From the NCBI GenBank assembly GCA_964569425.1, contig CAZMVD010000111.1:1-14007 (forward strand): a DNA stretch of 14,007 nucleotides, in the 5' to 3' direction. This document shows, in pieces, positions 1 through 6,013 of this stretch; position 1 is the stretch's first letter; each line of letters starts with the position of its first letter. Source of the DNA: JACQXM01 sp964569425. Its GTDB lineage: Bacteria > Planctomycetota > Phycisphaerae > UBA1845. A program made the translations under genes and the position numbers. The notes beneath the pieces were generated by a model that had not been told where the DNA came from, searched no databases, and was given only the letters and a program-made list of their open reading frames with translations.

Positions 1-231
1 GCCGCGGGCGCGGTGGTGCCTTTCCATGCCGCCGCCATCGCCAGGGTATTGGCGCAAACGTGGGACGCACAGCGAACAGGTTCGCCATGGGCGGGATGCG
101 CGCCCGAACGGCTGGAACCGTTCAGCCGCGTGCGGCTTACCGAGCGACTGGCCGATCTGTTCAGTCAATTGTGCGATCGGACCCACAGGGCCGACCCGAG
201 CCATACCGCTCAGGAGGTCTGCCTGTCATGA
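1..231 (+). CDS. C-terminal end of a probable group-1 (GT4-like) glycosyltransferase, 5' end outside window
   Basis: This frame is open from the first base and ends at TGA 229-231, so about 76 C-terminal residues are visible. The fragment has an alanine-rich helix (PFHAAAIARVLAQ), then a segment reading LEPFSRVRLTERLADLFSQL, then a short polar tail. The last helix resembles the usual end of GT4/GT-B glycosyltransferases, where an F-S-x-x-x-L-x-x-x-L-x-x-L-Y/F pattern closes the protein. The nucleotide-sugar-binding E-x7-E region would lie upstream and cannot be seen. The stop codon overlaps the next start as ATGA, which implies translational coupling with the family-2 glycosyltransferase and a shared pathway, probably building a glycan or glycolipid. 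Function is inferred from the tail pattern and the neighbour. That a real gene ends here is well supported; the family call is moderate. Confidence 0.6.
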   Translation, partial: AAGAVVPFHAAAIARVLAQTWDAQRTGSPWAGCAPERLEPFSRVRLTERLADLFSQLCDRTHRADPSHTAQEVCLS

Positions 232-1223
232 CGCCGCCCCTGGTGTCGGTCATCGTTCCGACGTTCAATCGGGCAACTTTGGTGCCGCGAGCGTTGGCAT
301 CCATCATTGCGCAGACGTTTGGCGACTGGGAGATCATCCTCGTTGACGACGGCTCGACGGATGGCACGGCAGCGCTGGCCGCGCGGTTCACGCGGCGACT
401 GGGGGATCAATTTCGGTACCTATGGCAACCGAATGCCGGGGCCAGCGCGGCGCGGAATGCCGGGATCGACGCGGCGCGGGGCACGTTTGTGGCGTTTCTT
501 GATTCGGATGACGAGTTTCTACCGACCAAGCTGGAGCGGCAGTTGACGCTGTTTCAGTTGGAGCCGTCACTCGGCCTGGTGTATGCCGACAGTGCCTACG
601 TCGATCTGGCGGGCAAGCCTTACCACAGCGTGTTCGACGCGATGACGAAGGGGGCGCGGCGGGTCGCATCCGCACAAGTCGCTCCGCAGATGCACGTGTG
701 CACCGGGTCGTTGTTTGACTCGTTGCTGCGTGAGTACTTCATCTCCACGATTTCCGGAATGGTGCGGCGCCAAGTGCTCGGGTCCGATGTCCGGTTCCCC
801 GTGAACTGCACTTACGCGGAGGAATGGCTGTTCTATTTGCAGATTGCGCGGCGCTGCCGGGCGGGATTCGTGGATGAGCCGCTGTGCCGCCACCATTTCA
901 CGGCGGGTAGCGTGGCGCGCAGCAGCGTGGAAGCGAATCTGCGGGGACGCCTGGAAACCCTGCGGGCCATCGTGGGGCGCTTCACCGATCTGACGGTCGG
1001 TCAGCGCCGTATCATGCGAAGGCACTGTGCTCAGACCCACCACGAACTCGGCAATGTTCTGTTCCACCAGGCGCGGTTTGCGGAGGCCCGCCGGTGCTAT
1101 TGGCAGGGTTGGCGCGCTGGTCCCACGATGGCCGGCTTCAAGGATGGCGTGCACGCACTCATCAAGTCGCTACCGCTGCCCCATCGCGGGTGGCACCAGG
1201 CGATTCCGCGCAGCGGCCGGTAG
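228..1223 (+). CDS. Family 2 glycosyltransferase (GT-A fold)
   Basis: A protein of 331 aa that probably transfers a sugar from a nucleotide-sugar donor onto a glycan or lipid acceptor on the cytoplasmic side. The N-terminus has the GT2 signature: beta strand VSVIVPTFNR (residues 6-15), the donor-binding VDDGSTDGT with the Asp pair at 40-41, the NAGASAARNAG loop (69-79), and the metal-binding D-x-D motif as DSDD (92-95). An acidic EEW near 198-200 sits where GT2 enzymes carry the catalytic-base region. The C-terminal third is helical with one TPR-like segment (ELGNVLFHQARFAEARRCYW), common in polysaccharide-locus GT2 enzymes. There is no membrane segment. ATG 228 is chosen because AGGAGG lies at 212-217, 10 nt upstream, and because residues encoded before it (from 60) are arginine-rich and unrelated to the family. 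It overlaps the preceding gene by 4 nt. The exact sugar and acceptor cannot be told from sequence. Confidence 0.92.
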   Translation: MTPPLVSVIVPTFNRATLVPRALASIIAQTFGDWEIILVDDGSTDGTAALAARFTRRLGDQFRYLWQPNAGASAARNAGIDAARGTFVAFLDSDDEFLPTKLERQLTLFQLEPSLGLVYADSAYVDLAGKPYHSVFDAMTKGARRVASAQVAPQMHVCTGSLFDSLLREYFISTISGMVRRQVLGSDVRFPVNCTYAEEWLFYLQIARRCRAGFVDEPLCRHHFTAGSVARSSVEANLRGRLETLRAIVGRFTDLTVGQRRIMRRHCAQTHHELGNVLFHQARFAEARRCYWQGWRAGPTMAGFKDGVHALIKSLPLPHRGWHQAIPRSGR

Positions 1224-1249
1224 CGGTGTGCTCGGCGCCGCGCCGGTGC

Positions 1250-2716
1250 TCAACGATGTGTCGAAGCGGGAGCCGCGGACGCCAGGGCGCCGCAGCAGCG
1301 CATCAGGCGTTCAATGGTGGGACCTGCCAGGCCGCGGGCCCGAGCGCGTTCGGTGAATCCGCATAATTGAACGGCATCGCAGACGCCACCGGATTCGACC
1401 CATGTGGCCAGCCGTGCCAATGCGTCGTCCACTGCCGAACGAAGCGGCTCCGGAGGTTTGAAGGACGAACCGCGATCACCGAAGACTTCCAACGCCGCCT
1501 CGGCGGCAGGTAGCAGGTCCTCTCCCTGCACGGATCGTAGAATGGTTACCAGAATCGGCGTCGCCCAATCCCGCGTTCGGGCGTTGCTGTGCACCATGCC
1601 CACCAGGGGCACCCATAGCGTGCGATTCGTCGGCCAGGATTGATTCTTTACGCGCGAGACCAGGGTCTGTGCGGCAGCGCTGAAGAGCTCGTCGACGATG
1701 GACTGCTCGATGGAATCGACCTCGCGATTGAGGTGCTCGGTGACGGCCGTGAGAATCTTCGGCGGTTCGAGCGTTGGCAGTTGATCGGTGTGGTTGAACA
1801 GCCGGGCGATGCGTTCGCGGGCGGTGGGCGCCACATCGCGAAACGGACGGCTGGTGCGCCGGGCCAATCGCTCGCTGTCGCCGCGTTGCCAGTGCCGCTC
1901 CACAAAGCCGACCCAGGCGGATCCGTGCTCGACCGGTGTCGGCGAAGCCTCCGGGACGTCGTCGCGCAATTCCAGCAGTTCCAGGGGCTGCCCGGCCAAG
2001 CGCGCTTTCGCCTTGCCCGATGCATCGTGAAACAACTGCAGGTGATGTTGCCGGCCTACAGAATAGGTCAACCCGGCGCTGATCGAGCGCTTGAGGCGCA
2101 GCGGTCCGGGAAGCGCCAACAGCAGCAGCTCCGCGGATTCCTGCCAACCATGGGTGAGGTCGACCACGGTCGGCTGATCCTGAAGAAACCGCACGAGCAC
2201 GTGGCAGCGCGCCGCGGAGTGCCACGCCGCTGGCAATTGGAGGCGGCAGGCGACCGCCGGCAGCGGTGCGTCGTCCACCGTCAATGGGAGTTCCGGCAAC
2301 GGAACCGGCGGTTTGAGTTGCGGCTCGGCAAGTCCGGCATCGATCATCGACCGCCAGATATTGAACGGATTGAACGCACAGCGCGCCAGGTCCGCCGCTT
2401 CGAAGACTACATTATGCGTGTATACGCGCTGTCCGCCGCGCCCGGTGTGCTCCGCGCCGGCGGTGCAGGATAAGGCGACACAATAGCGCCCGCCGGGAAG
2501 GGAATAAAAAGCCATGGCGGGAAGCGGACCATCGGCCCGGTCTGCGGCCGGGGGCGGAACACACAGGCCTTCATGCGACGGCGAGCTGCGGGTGATGGCC
2601 TGCTTTTCCTCCGGCCGCAACCCCCGGCTGGCGGCGACGATGCGGTATCCCTCTCCCATCGGCGAGCGAATGGAGGTGAAGATGGCCTGATCGCAGTTTA
2701 TGGTAATGGCGGCCAT
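1250..2716 (-). CDS. GAP1-type GTPase-associated protein
   Basis: A protein of 488 aa, last gene of the four-gene minus-strand operon. The N-terminus has a Q-A-I-F-T-S core (10-15), then G-x-G-Y-R-I-V-A-A-S-x-G-L (21-33), matching what I know of the N-terminal domain of GTPase-associated protein 1 (GAP1), where a [QL]-x-[YF]-T-S strand and a G-x-G-[YF] turn recur. A middle domain around 165-240 contains RLKRSISAGLTYSVGRQHHL, like the R-x-x-[LI]-S-x-[ST]-x-G-L-x-x-S-x-x-R pattern of the GAP1 middle domain. The remainder (about 250-488) is helical and unassigned. No signal peptide or membrane segment is visible, so it should be cytosolic. GAP1 proteins are encoded next to TRAFAC-type GTPases and are thought to be their partners or adaptors; here the GTPase stop is only 25 bp upstream. 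Start ATG 2716 is preceded by GGGAGG at 2727-2732; the frame stays open to 2953, but that extension would run inside the GTPase gene. The domain call comes from remembered family patterns. Confidence 0.75.
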   Translation of the reverse strand: MAAITINCDQAIFTSIRSPMGEGYRIVAASRGLRPEEKQAITRSSPSHEGLCVPPPAADRADGPLPAMAFYSLPGGRYCVALSCTAGAEHTGRGGQRVYTHNVVFEAADLARCAFNPFNIWRSMIDAGLAEPQLKPPVPLPELPLTVDDAPLPAVACRLQLPAAWHSAARCHVLVRFLQDQPTVVDLTHGWQESAELLLLALPGPLRLKRSISAGLTYSVGRQHHLQLFHDASGKAKARLAGQPLELLELRDDVPEASPTPVEHGSAWVGFVERHWQRGDSERLARRTSRPFRDVAPTARERIARLFNHTDQLPTLEPPKILTAVTEHLNREVDSIEQSIVDELFSAAAQTLVSRVKNQSWPTNRTLWVPLVGMVHSNARTRDWATPILVTILRSVQGEDLLPAAEAALEVFGDRGSSFKPPEPLRSAVDDALARLATWVESGGVCDAVQLCGFTERARARGLAGPTIERLMRCCGALASAAPASTHR

Positions 2717-2741
2717 GGCACCGGCGCCTCCCGTGGGCGGC

Positions 2742-3626
2742 CTAGAGCTTGCTGAGCACCCACTCGAACGGTTCGAGAATGCCGCGCGGCGCCACGTGCA
2801 GCGGATAGGGAATGACGTTGTCGTATTCGTCATTGCCGTATCCCAGACTGCCGACCACGCTGGTGGCAAAAAACTCAAAGTGCTCGAAACGGTTCTCGCA
2901 CAGATTCCACAGCCGGTTGAGGTTGGTCTGGGCGAAAGAGCGCGGGTTGTCAAAGCAGTCCGGGCAGTAGTCGGCCTTGGAAAGGACGATGGCCACCGGC
3001 GTGGACATGCGCTCCTCGCGTCGCGTGGCGAGGACGCCGTCGAGATAGCTCATCAGCTTCAGGGCGAAGAAGTCGGGCTGCGGCGAACCGACGCCGGCCA
3101 GGGCGGCGTCCACCAGCAGAATCGCACCGGAACTTTTTTCCAGCAGCGAACGGATCACGGTGAAGGTGCGCGGCGCCGCCACCTCGGCGGCGACGGCCTC
3201 ACCGGCCATGTCCGGCATGACCAGATCGTACATCTTCGGGCTTCGGGTCCGCTGGGCCACCTGGTAATAGGCCCACAGCCACTGATCCACTTCCATCGCC
3301 GTCTTGGGCGGGAACTGCCGCGAGCTCAGGTAGGTGATCACGGTGTGCTGGAGGTTCACCGAGTAAGCACCCTTGGGCACCGCGTCGAAATCTTCAGCGC
3401 GCTTGGAGATCATGTCCAGCAACATGCCCAGATAAACCGTCTTGCCGACGTTGCTGTCGCCGATGACGGTGATGATGCAGGGATCGCGTTCCTGCGCCAC
3501 CGCTTCCTGTATCAACGCCATCGGCGCAAAACAGTGGTTGCAGGTCATCGCGTCCAGCGGATTCTGCGTTTCACAGATCAGGCACGGGATGGTGCCTGAC
3601 GGTGCATGGGAGGTCGTTGCAGCCAT
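2742..3626 (-). CDS. Zinc-ribbon GTPase of the GAP1-associated (TRAFAC-like, 'double-GTPase') type
   Basis: A protein of 294 aa. Residues 15-32 form a zinc ribbon, C-x2-C-x10-C-x2-C (C15, C18, C29, C32). The GTPase domain follows: G1/P-loop GDSNVGKT (56-63), G3 as D-M-A-G (139-142) in a VMPDMAGE context, strand AILLVDA (168-174), G4 as S-K-A-D (216-219) in place of the usual [NT]-K-x-D, and an ATSVVG strand near the C-terminus that may serve as G5. This order fits a small TRAFAC-class GTPase acting as a GTP-dependent switch. The fused ribbon probably binds a partner or nucleic acid. No membrane segment is visible. Start ATG 3626 has AAGGAG at 3634-3639, 7 nt away, and the upstream FGE-like gene ends 17 bp before it, so co-transcription is very likely. 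GAP1-linked GTPases are often reported in related pairs; only one is present here. I am confident of the GTPase and ribbon, less so of the subfamily. Confidence 0.85.
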   Translation of the reverse strand: MAATTSHAPSGTIPCLICETQNPLDAMTCNHCFAPMALIQEAVAQERDPCIITVIGDSNVGKTVYLGMLLDMISKRAEDFDAVPKGAYSVNLQHTVITYLSSRQFPPKTAMEVDQWLWAYYQVAQRTRSPKMYDLVMPDMAGEAVAAEVAAPRTFTVIRSLLEKSSGAILLVDAALAGVGSPQPDFFALKLMSYLDGVLATRREERMSTPVAIVLSKADYCPDCFDNPRSFAQTNLNRLWNLCENRFEHFEFFATSVVGSLGYGNDEYDNVIPYPLHVAPRGILEPFEWVLSKL

Positions 3627-3643
3627 GCGGGGGCTCCTTGATG

Positions 3644-4669
3644 TCAGCTTCCGTTGATCCAGGTGGCCTGCGCAAGATCCATGGCGCAGCGAACACCAGT
3701 GTTGTGTGTGCGTGCCAGCGCGATCTGCCCGGTTCGGAAGTGGGCGGTCGCCTGCGTTTCGAAATAGGTGTCAAAGGCGCCGCCGCGAATCACGTGCATG
3801 GGCATTTCGCCGACGATGGGGCGCCCGTCGTCGTCGGAGATCGCGTATTCGCTGTCGGTCCATTCCCACACGTTGCCGATGAGTTGCAGCACCTGATTGG
3901 GCGCTGCGCCTTTGGGATACGCGGTCACCGGAGCCGTACCGTTGCGGCGCGACGACCAGATGCTGCAACGCGTGTTGTCCATCGCGTCACCCCAGGGAAA
4001 GCGCCGCATGATGTCCGCGGAACTGTTGATGTGCCAGCAGGCGGCCATCTGCCATTCCGCCTCGGTGGGCAAGCGCTGCCCGATCCACAGCGCGTACGCC
4101 TGCGCCTCGTACCAACTGATGCCCACCACGGGGTGATCGGCGATGTTGGTATCGTGCCGCCCGTGCCGCCAGAAGCGCGGGCCGGGCTCGCCGGTCAGGT
4201 CTTTGAGTTCGATCAGGTGCGGCCAGATCTCTTCGGGCCAGAAATCCAGTTCGTCGTAACCGCCGGCGTCGACAAACGCCTGAAACCGCTCATTGGTCAC
4301 GGCGTGAATGTCCAGTAGAAACGGCTCGACCACGACCTCCTCCTCCGCTGACCCCGGTTGGGCGGAAAGAGACTTGGTGATCGTTACCGTGCCCGCGGGC
4401 ACCAAGGCCATGCTCCGCTCCAGCGAACGGCTGGCCTCCTGAATCACGGATGCACCGCCGGGTTGAGTTTTCCACTTCGCCTGATCGCGCAGGATGACGC
4501 TCATGCGCCCCTGCTGGAAGAGCCGCTTGAGCGGATCATTATCCAGCGTGCTGCGCGGCGCCGGCGCGAATGCCTGCGGCGTGCCCTTGCCGGCGCCGCC
4601 ATGGGCGTCGCGCTTGGTTCGGGAGGGTGTCTCCGCGGTCTTCTTGCGAGAAAAGAGCCTCAAAGCCAT
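3644..4669 (-). CDS. FGE-sulfatase-fold (SUMF1-like) protein, probably non-catalytic
   Basis: A protein of 341 aa. Residues 1-85 are a basic, low-complexity leader (MALRLFSRKK, then Gly/Pro/Ala-rich). From about residue 87 a full formylglycine-generating-enzyme/C-lectin-like fold follows. Its landmarks are M-A-L-V-P-A-G, V-T-N-E-R-F, HPVVGISWYEAQAYA, RLPTEAEW, FPWGD, LIGNVWEWTD and VIRGGAF. True FGE uses two cysteines just after the R-G-G motif; here that stretch (AFDTYFETQATAHFR) has none, so oxidation of a sulfatase cysteine is unlikely. The domain is more plausibly a peptide- or ligand-binding module, as in many FGE-like proteins of bacterial conflict and kinase systems. Start ATG 4669 is chosen for GAGGA at 4678-4682, 8 nt upstream; a TTG at 4696 would add nine residues but has no ribosome site. 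It lies 43 bp after the coiled-coil gene and 17 bp before the GTPase gene. Confidence 0.88.
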   Translation of the reverse strand: MALRLFSRKKTAETPSRTKRDAHGGAGKGTPQAFAPAPRSTLDNDPLKRLFQQGRMSVILRDQAKWKTQPGGASVIQEASRSLERSMALVPAGTVTITKSLSAQPGSAEEEVVVEPFLLDIHAVTNERFQAFVDAGGYDELDFWPEEIWPHLIELKDLTGEPGPRFWRHGRHDTNIADHPVVGISWYEAQAYALWIGQRLPTEAEWQMAACWHINSSADIMRRFPWGDAMDNTRCSIWSSRRNGTAPVTAYPKGAAPNQVLQLIGNVWEWTDSEYAISDDDGRPIVGEMPMHVIRGGAFDTYFETQATAHFRTGQIALARTHNTGVRCAMDLAQATWINGS

Positions 4670-4712
4670 GGTCAGGTTCCTCAGTACACCTTTCAACTGG
4701 TCGAGAAGTCAA

Positions 4713-5531
4713 TCAGGCTCCGATGACTTTCCGTTTGGCGTCACGCCGCAGTTTCCGGAACTGGGCGGCCGCTTCATTGGCGGCCGGCTTGGGCGTGCAC
4801 CCATTGAGCGCGGGCACCTTGTCGATTCGCTCGGTCTTGATTTCGACCTTGGGGAACTTGAGGGTGGCAGGCTGCGCACCCGCAAGCCGTTCGAGCAGTT
4901 GCTCTCGCTGAGCGGCCACTTCCTGCTGCCCGAGGGCGAGCTGCTCCTGCATCTGGATCAGCGTGTCACGCAGGGTGGTCAACTCTGTCGCATACTGCTC
5001 GAGTTCCTCCGTTCGCGTGCACAAGGCCTGCTCGCGTTGTTCGATCTCGCGGCGCACGGGCTCAAGCTCGCGCTGCTGCGCCTGCAAGACCCGTTCGGCG
5101 CGGTCCAGCGCGCGTTCGCGCTCGGCCACCAGCGTCACCGCCGCGGAATGCTCTTCGCGTTCTCGCGCGAGGTTTTCGCGCAGAATCTCCACTTCGCTCT
5201 GCTGGTTGGCTACAGCGGCCTGCTGTTGCTCCAGTGCCTGGAATTCTGACTCCAGGTGCGCTCGACCCGCCTCCAGTTCCGAAGCGAGCGTCGCCACCTG
5301 GGCCTGCTGCTGATTCAGTTCCGCCTTTTCCCCGTCGAATCGAATGCGTTCCTGTTCGAGGTTGGCGCGATCGTCATCTACGCGGGCGTTCTCCGCCTGG
5401 AGCGCTTCCGCCTCGAGGTGAAGTTGCGCCTGGGCCGACTTGAAGCGCGCGAGCGCTTCGTGCGCCAGACGGTGGACTTCCACGGGATCGGGAATACTCG
5501 CCGGAATGTCAGGAACCTTCTGGTCTTTCAC
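4713..5531 (-). CDS. Coiled-coil protein with basic C-terminal tail, first gene of the GTPase operon
   Basis: A protein of 272 aa with no enzymatic motif that I recognise. After a short proline-containing start (KDQKVPDIPASIPDPVEV), residues from about 20 to 205 form an uninterrupted Glu/Gln/Arg/Ala/Leu-rich heptad coil with almost no Gly or Pro. The last 60 or so residues leave the coil, pass through KFPKVEIKTERIDKVP and end in a strongly basic segment (FRKLRRDAKRKVIGA). Such proteins usually dimerise and act as rods or scaffolds. GTG 5531 is chosen because AAGGA lies 8 nt upstream (5540-5544); the frame stays open to 5729, but that extension is Arg/Thr/Gly-mixed and has no clear ribosome site. 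It leads the FGE-like, GTPase and GAP1 genes and is divergent from another, much longer coiled-coil gene. It may recruit or organise the GTPase; this is inference from position. SMC or kinesin identity is excluded by the lack of an ATPase head. Confidence 0.8.
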   Translation of the reverse strand: MKDQKVPDIPASIPDPVEVHRLAHEALARFKSAQAQLHLEAEALQAENARVDDDRANLEQERIRFDGEKAELNQQQAQVATLASELEAGRAHLESEFQALEQQQAAVANQQSEVEILRENLAREREEHSAAVTLVAERERALDRAERVLQAQQRELEPVRREIEQREQALCTRTEELEQYATELTTLRDTLIQMQEQLALGQQEVAAQREQLLERLAGAQPATLKFPKVEIKTERIDKVPALNGCTPKPAANEAAAQFRKLRRDAKRKVIGA

Positions 5532-6013
5532 GGTGACGTTCCTTGATCCACCCGCCTTGTTCGCAAGGCGCGCGGTCGGAGCCGTTCGCACGGCGGCGCG
5601 TTGTGCCCGCCATGAACCATCGGCATAAACGCCGGACATATCGACCCGGCGAGTGCTGCCGTCATGGAGAGTACGATATACGTCTGGACCTTGAGGCCAT
5701 GAATCCACACGACTTTGAAGAGGTGGCATGATTTCATGGCTCGTCGGCAGAGTGAGACATTCCTATCGGACGCACGATCACATTTGGAATGGGGGCGCCC
5801 GGAATAACGGACGTGCCCTGCGGATGATCACCGTGGCGCCGCAACGCCGTTGAAATGTACACTTTCCGCAGGTCGTGTATCGGATGGAAATGGGGGACCG
5901 CGCGGTTCAAACGGGCGAGATGCCGGTCCCGGCGCCGCAGGACCGCGCCCCTGTGGGTGAGCCGCATTCACAACACACCGCAACGGTCAAGCGACATGAA
6001 GGAAGGTCAACCG
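5532..6013. promoter_or_regulatory. 482-bp divergent intergenic region between the two coiled-coil genes
   Basis: I see no convincing gene here. Short open frames are arginine/histidine-rich shadows without ribosome sites. The region must hold the promoters of the minus-strand GTPase operon and the plus-strand 859-aa coil gene. On the minus strand, TTCATG (5698-5703) and TATATC (5675-5680) are 17 nt apart and make a weak sigma-70-like pair; a start from it would give a leader of about 135 nt that includes the hairpin at 5553-5570. On the plus strand, TTGAAA (5850-5855) is a fair -35 but has no good -10 at proper spacing. A small inverted repeat, CATGA-TT-TCATG (5727-5738), lies between the two units and could be an operator. 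All promoter and operator assignments here are weak. Confidence 0.4.
5553..5570 (-). promoter_or_regulatory. Perfect stem-loop in the leader of the GTPase operon
   Basis: CGCCTTG and CAAGGCG form a 7-bp perfect stem around a 4-nt loop (5560-5563), reading TTCG on the plus strand and CGAA on the minus strand. In the minus-strand transcript it would sit 21 nt upstream of the GTG start, with the AAGGA ribosome site (5540-5544) only 8 nt below the stem. It could affect translation initiation or mRNA stability. No U-tract follows on either strand, so it is not a normal intrinsic terminator. The structure is seen directly; its role is inference. Confidence 0.45.

Noticed and set aside
60..227. N-terminal extension of the family-2 glycosyltransferase to ATG 60
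   Set aside because: The extension is Arg-rich, overlaps the preceding glycosyltransferase in another frame, and lies before a strong AGGAGG site with correct spacing to ATG 228.
1233..1245. CGGCGC-C-GCGCCG inverted repeat between the converging glycosyltransferase and GAP1-like genes
   Set aside because: The single-nucleotide loop must open for folding and no T-tract follows on either strand, so I do not call a terminator.
1640..2473. Long plus-strand open frame (277 codons) opposite the GAP1-like gene
   Set aside because: It is antisense to a gene with a recognisable domain, is rich in Arg, Gly and Gln without any motif, and has no ribosome site. High-GC codon bias leaves such frames open by chance.
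2700..4318. Two consecutive plus-strand open frames (299 and 238 codons) opposite the GTPase and FGE-like genes
   Set aside because: Both are mirror frames of well-supported genes; their translations are His/Arg/Gly/Val-rich with no family pattern.
3644..4669. Active sulfatase-maturing formylglycine-generating enzyme
   Set aside because: The catalytic cysteines after the R-G-G motif are absent and no sulfatase gene is in the window.
5734..5967. Small minus-strand gene in the divergent region
   Set aside because: The 77-codon frame is His/Arg-rich, has no ribosome site and no hydrophobic core; more likely non-coding control DNA.
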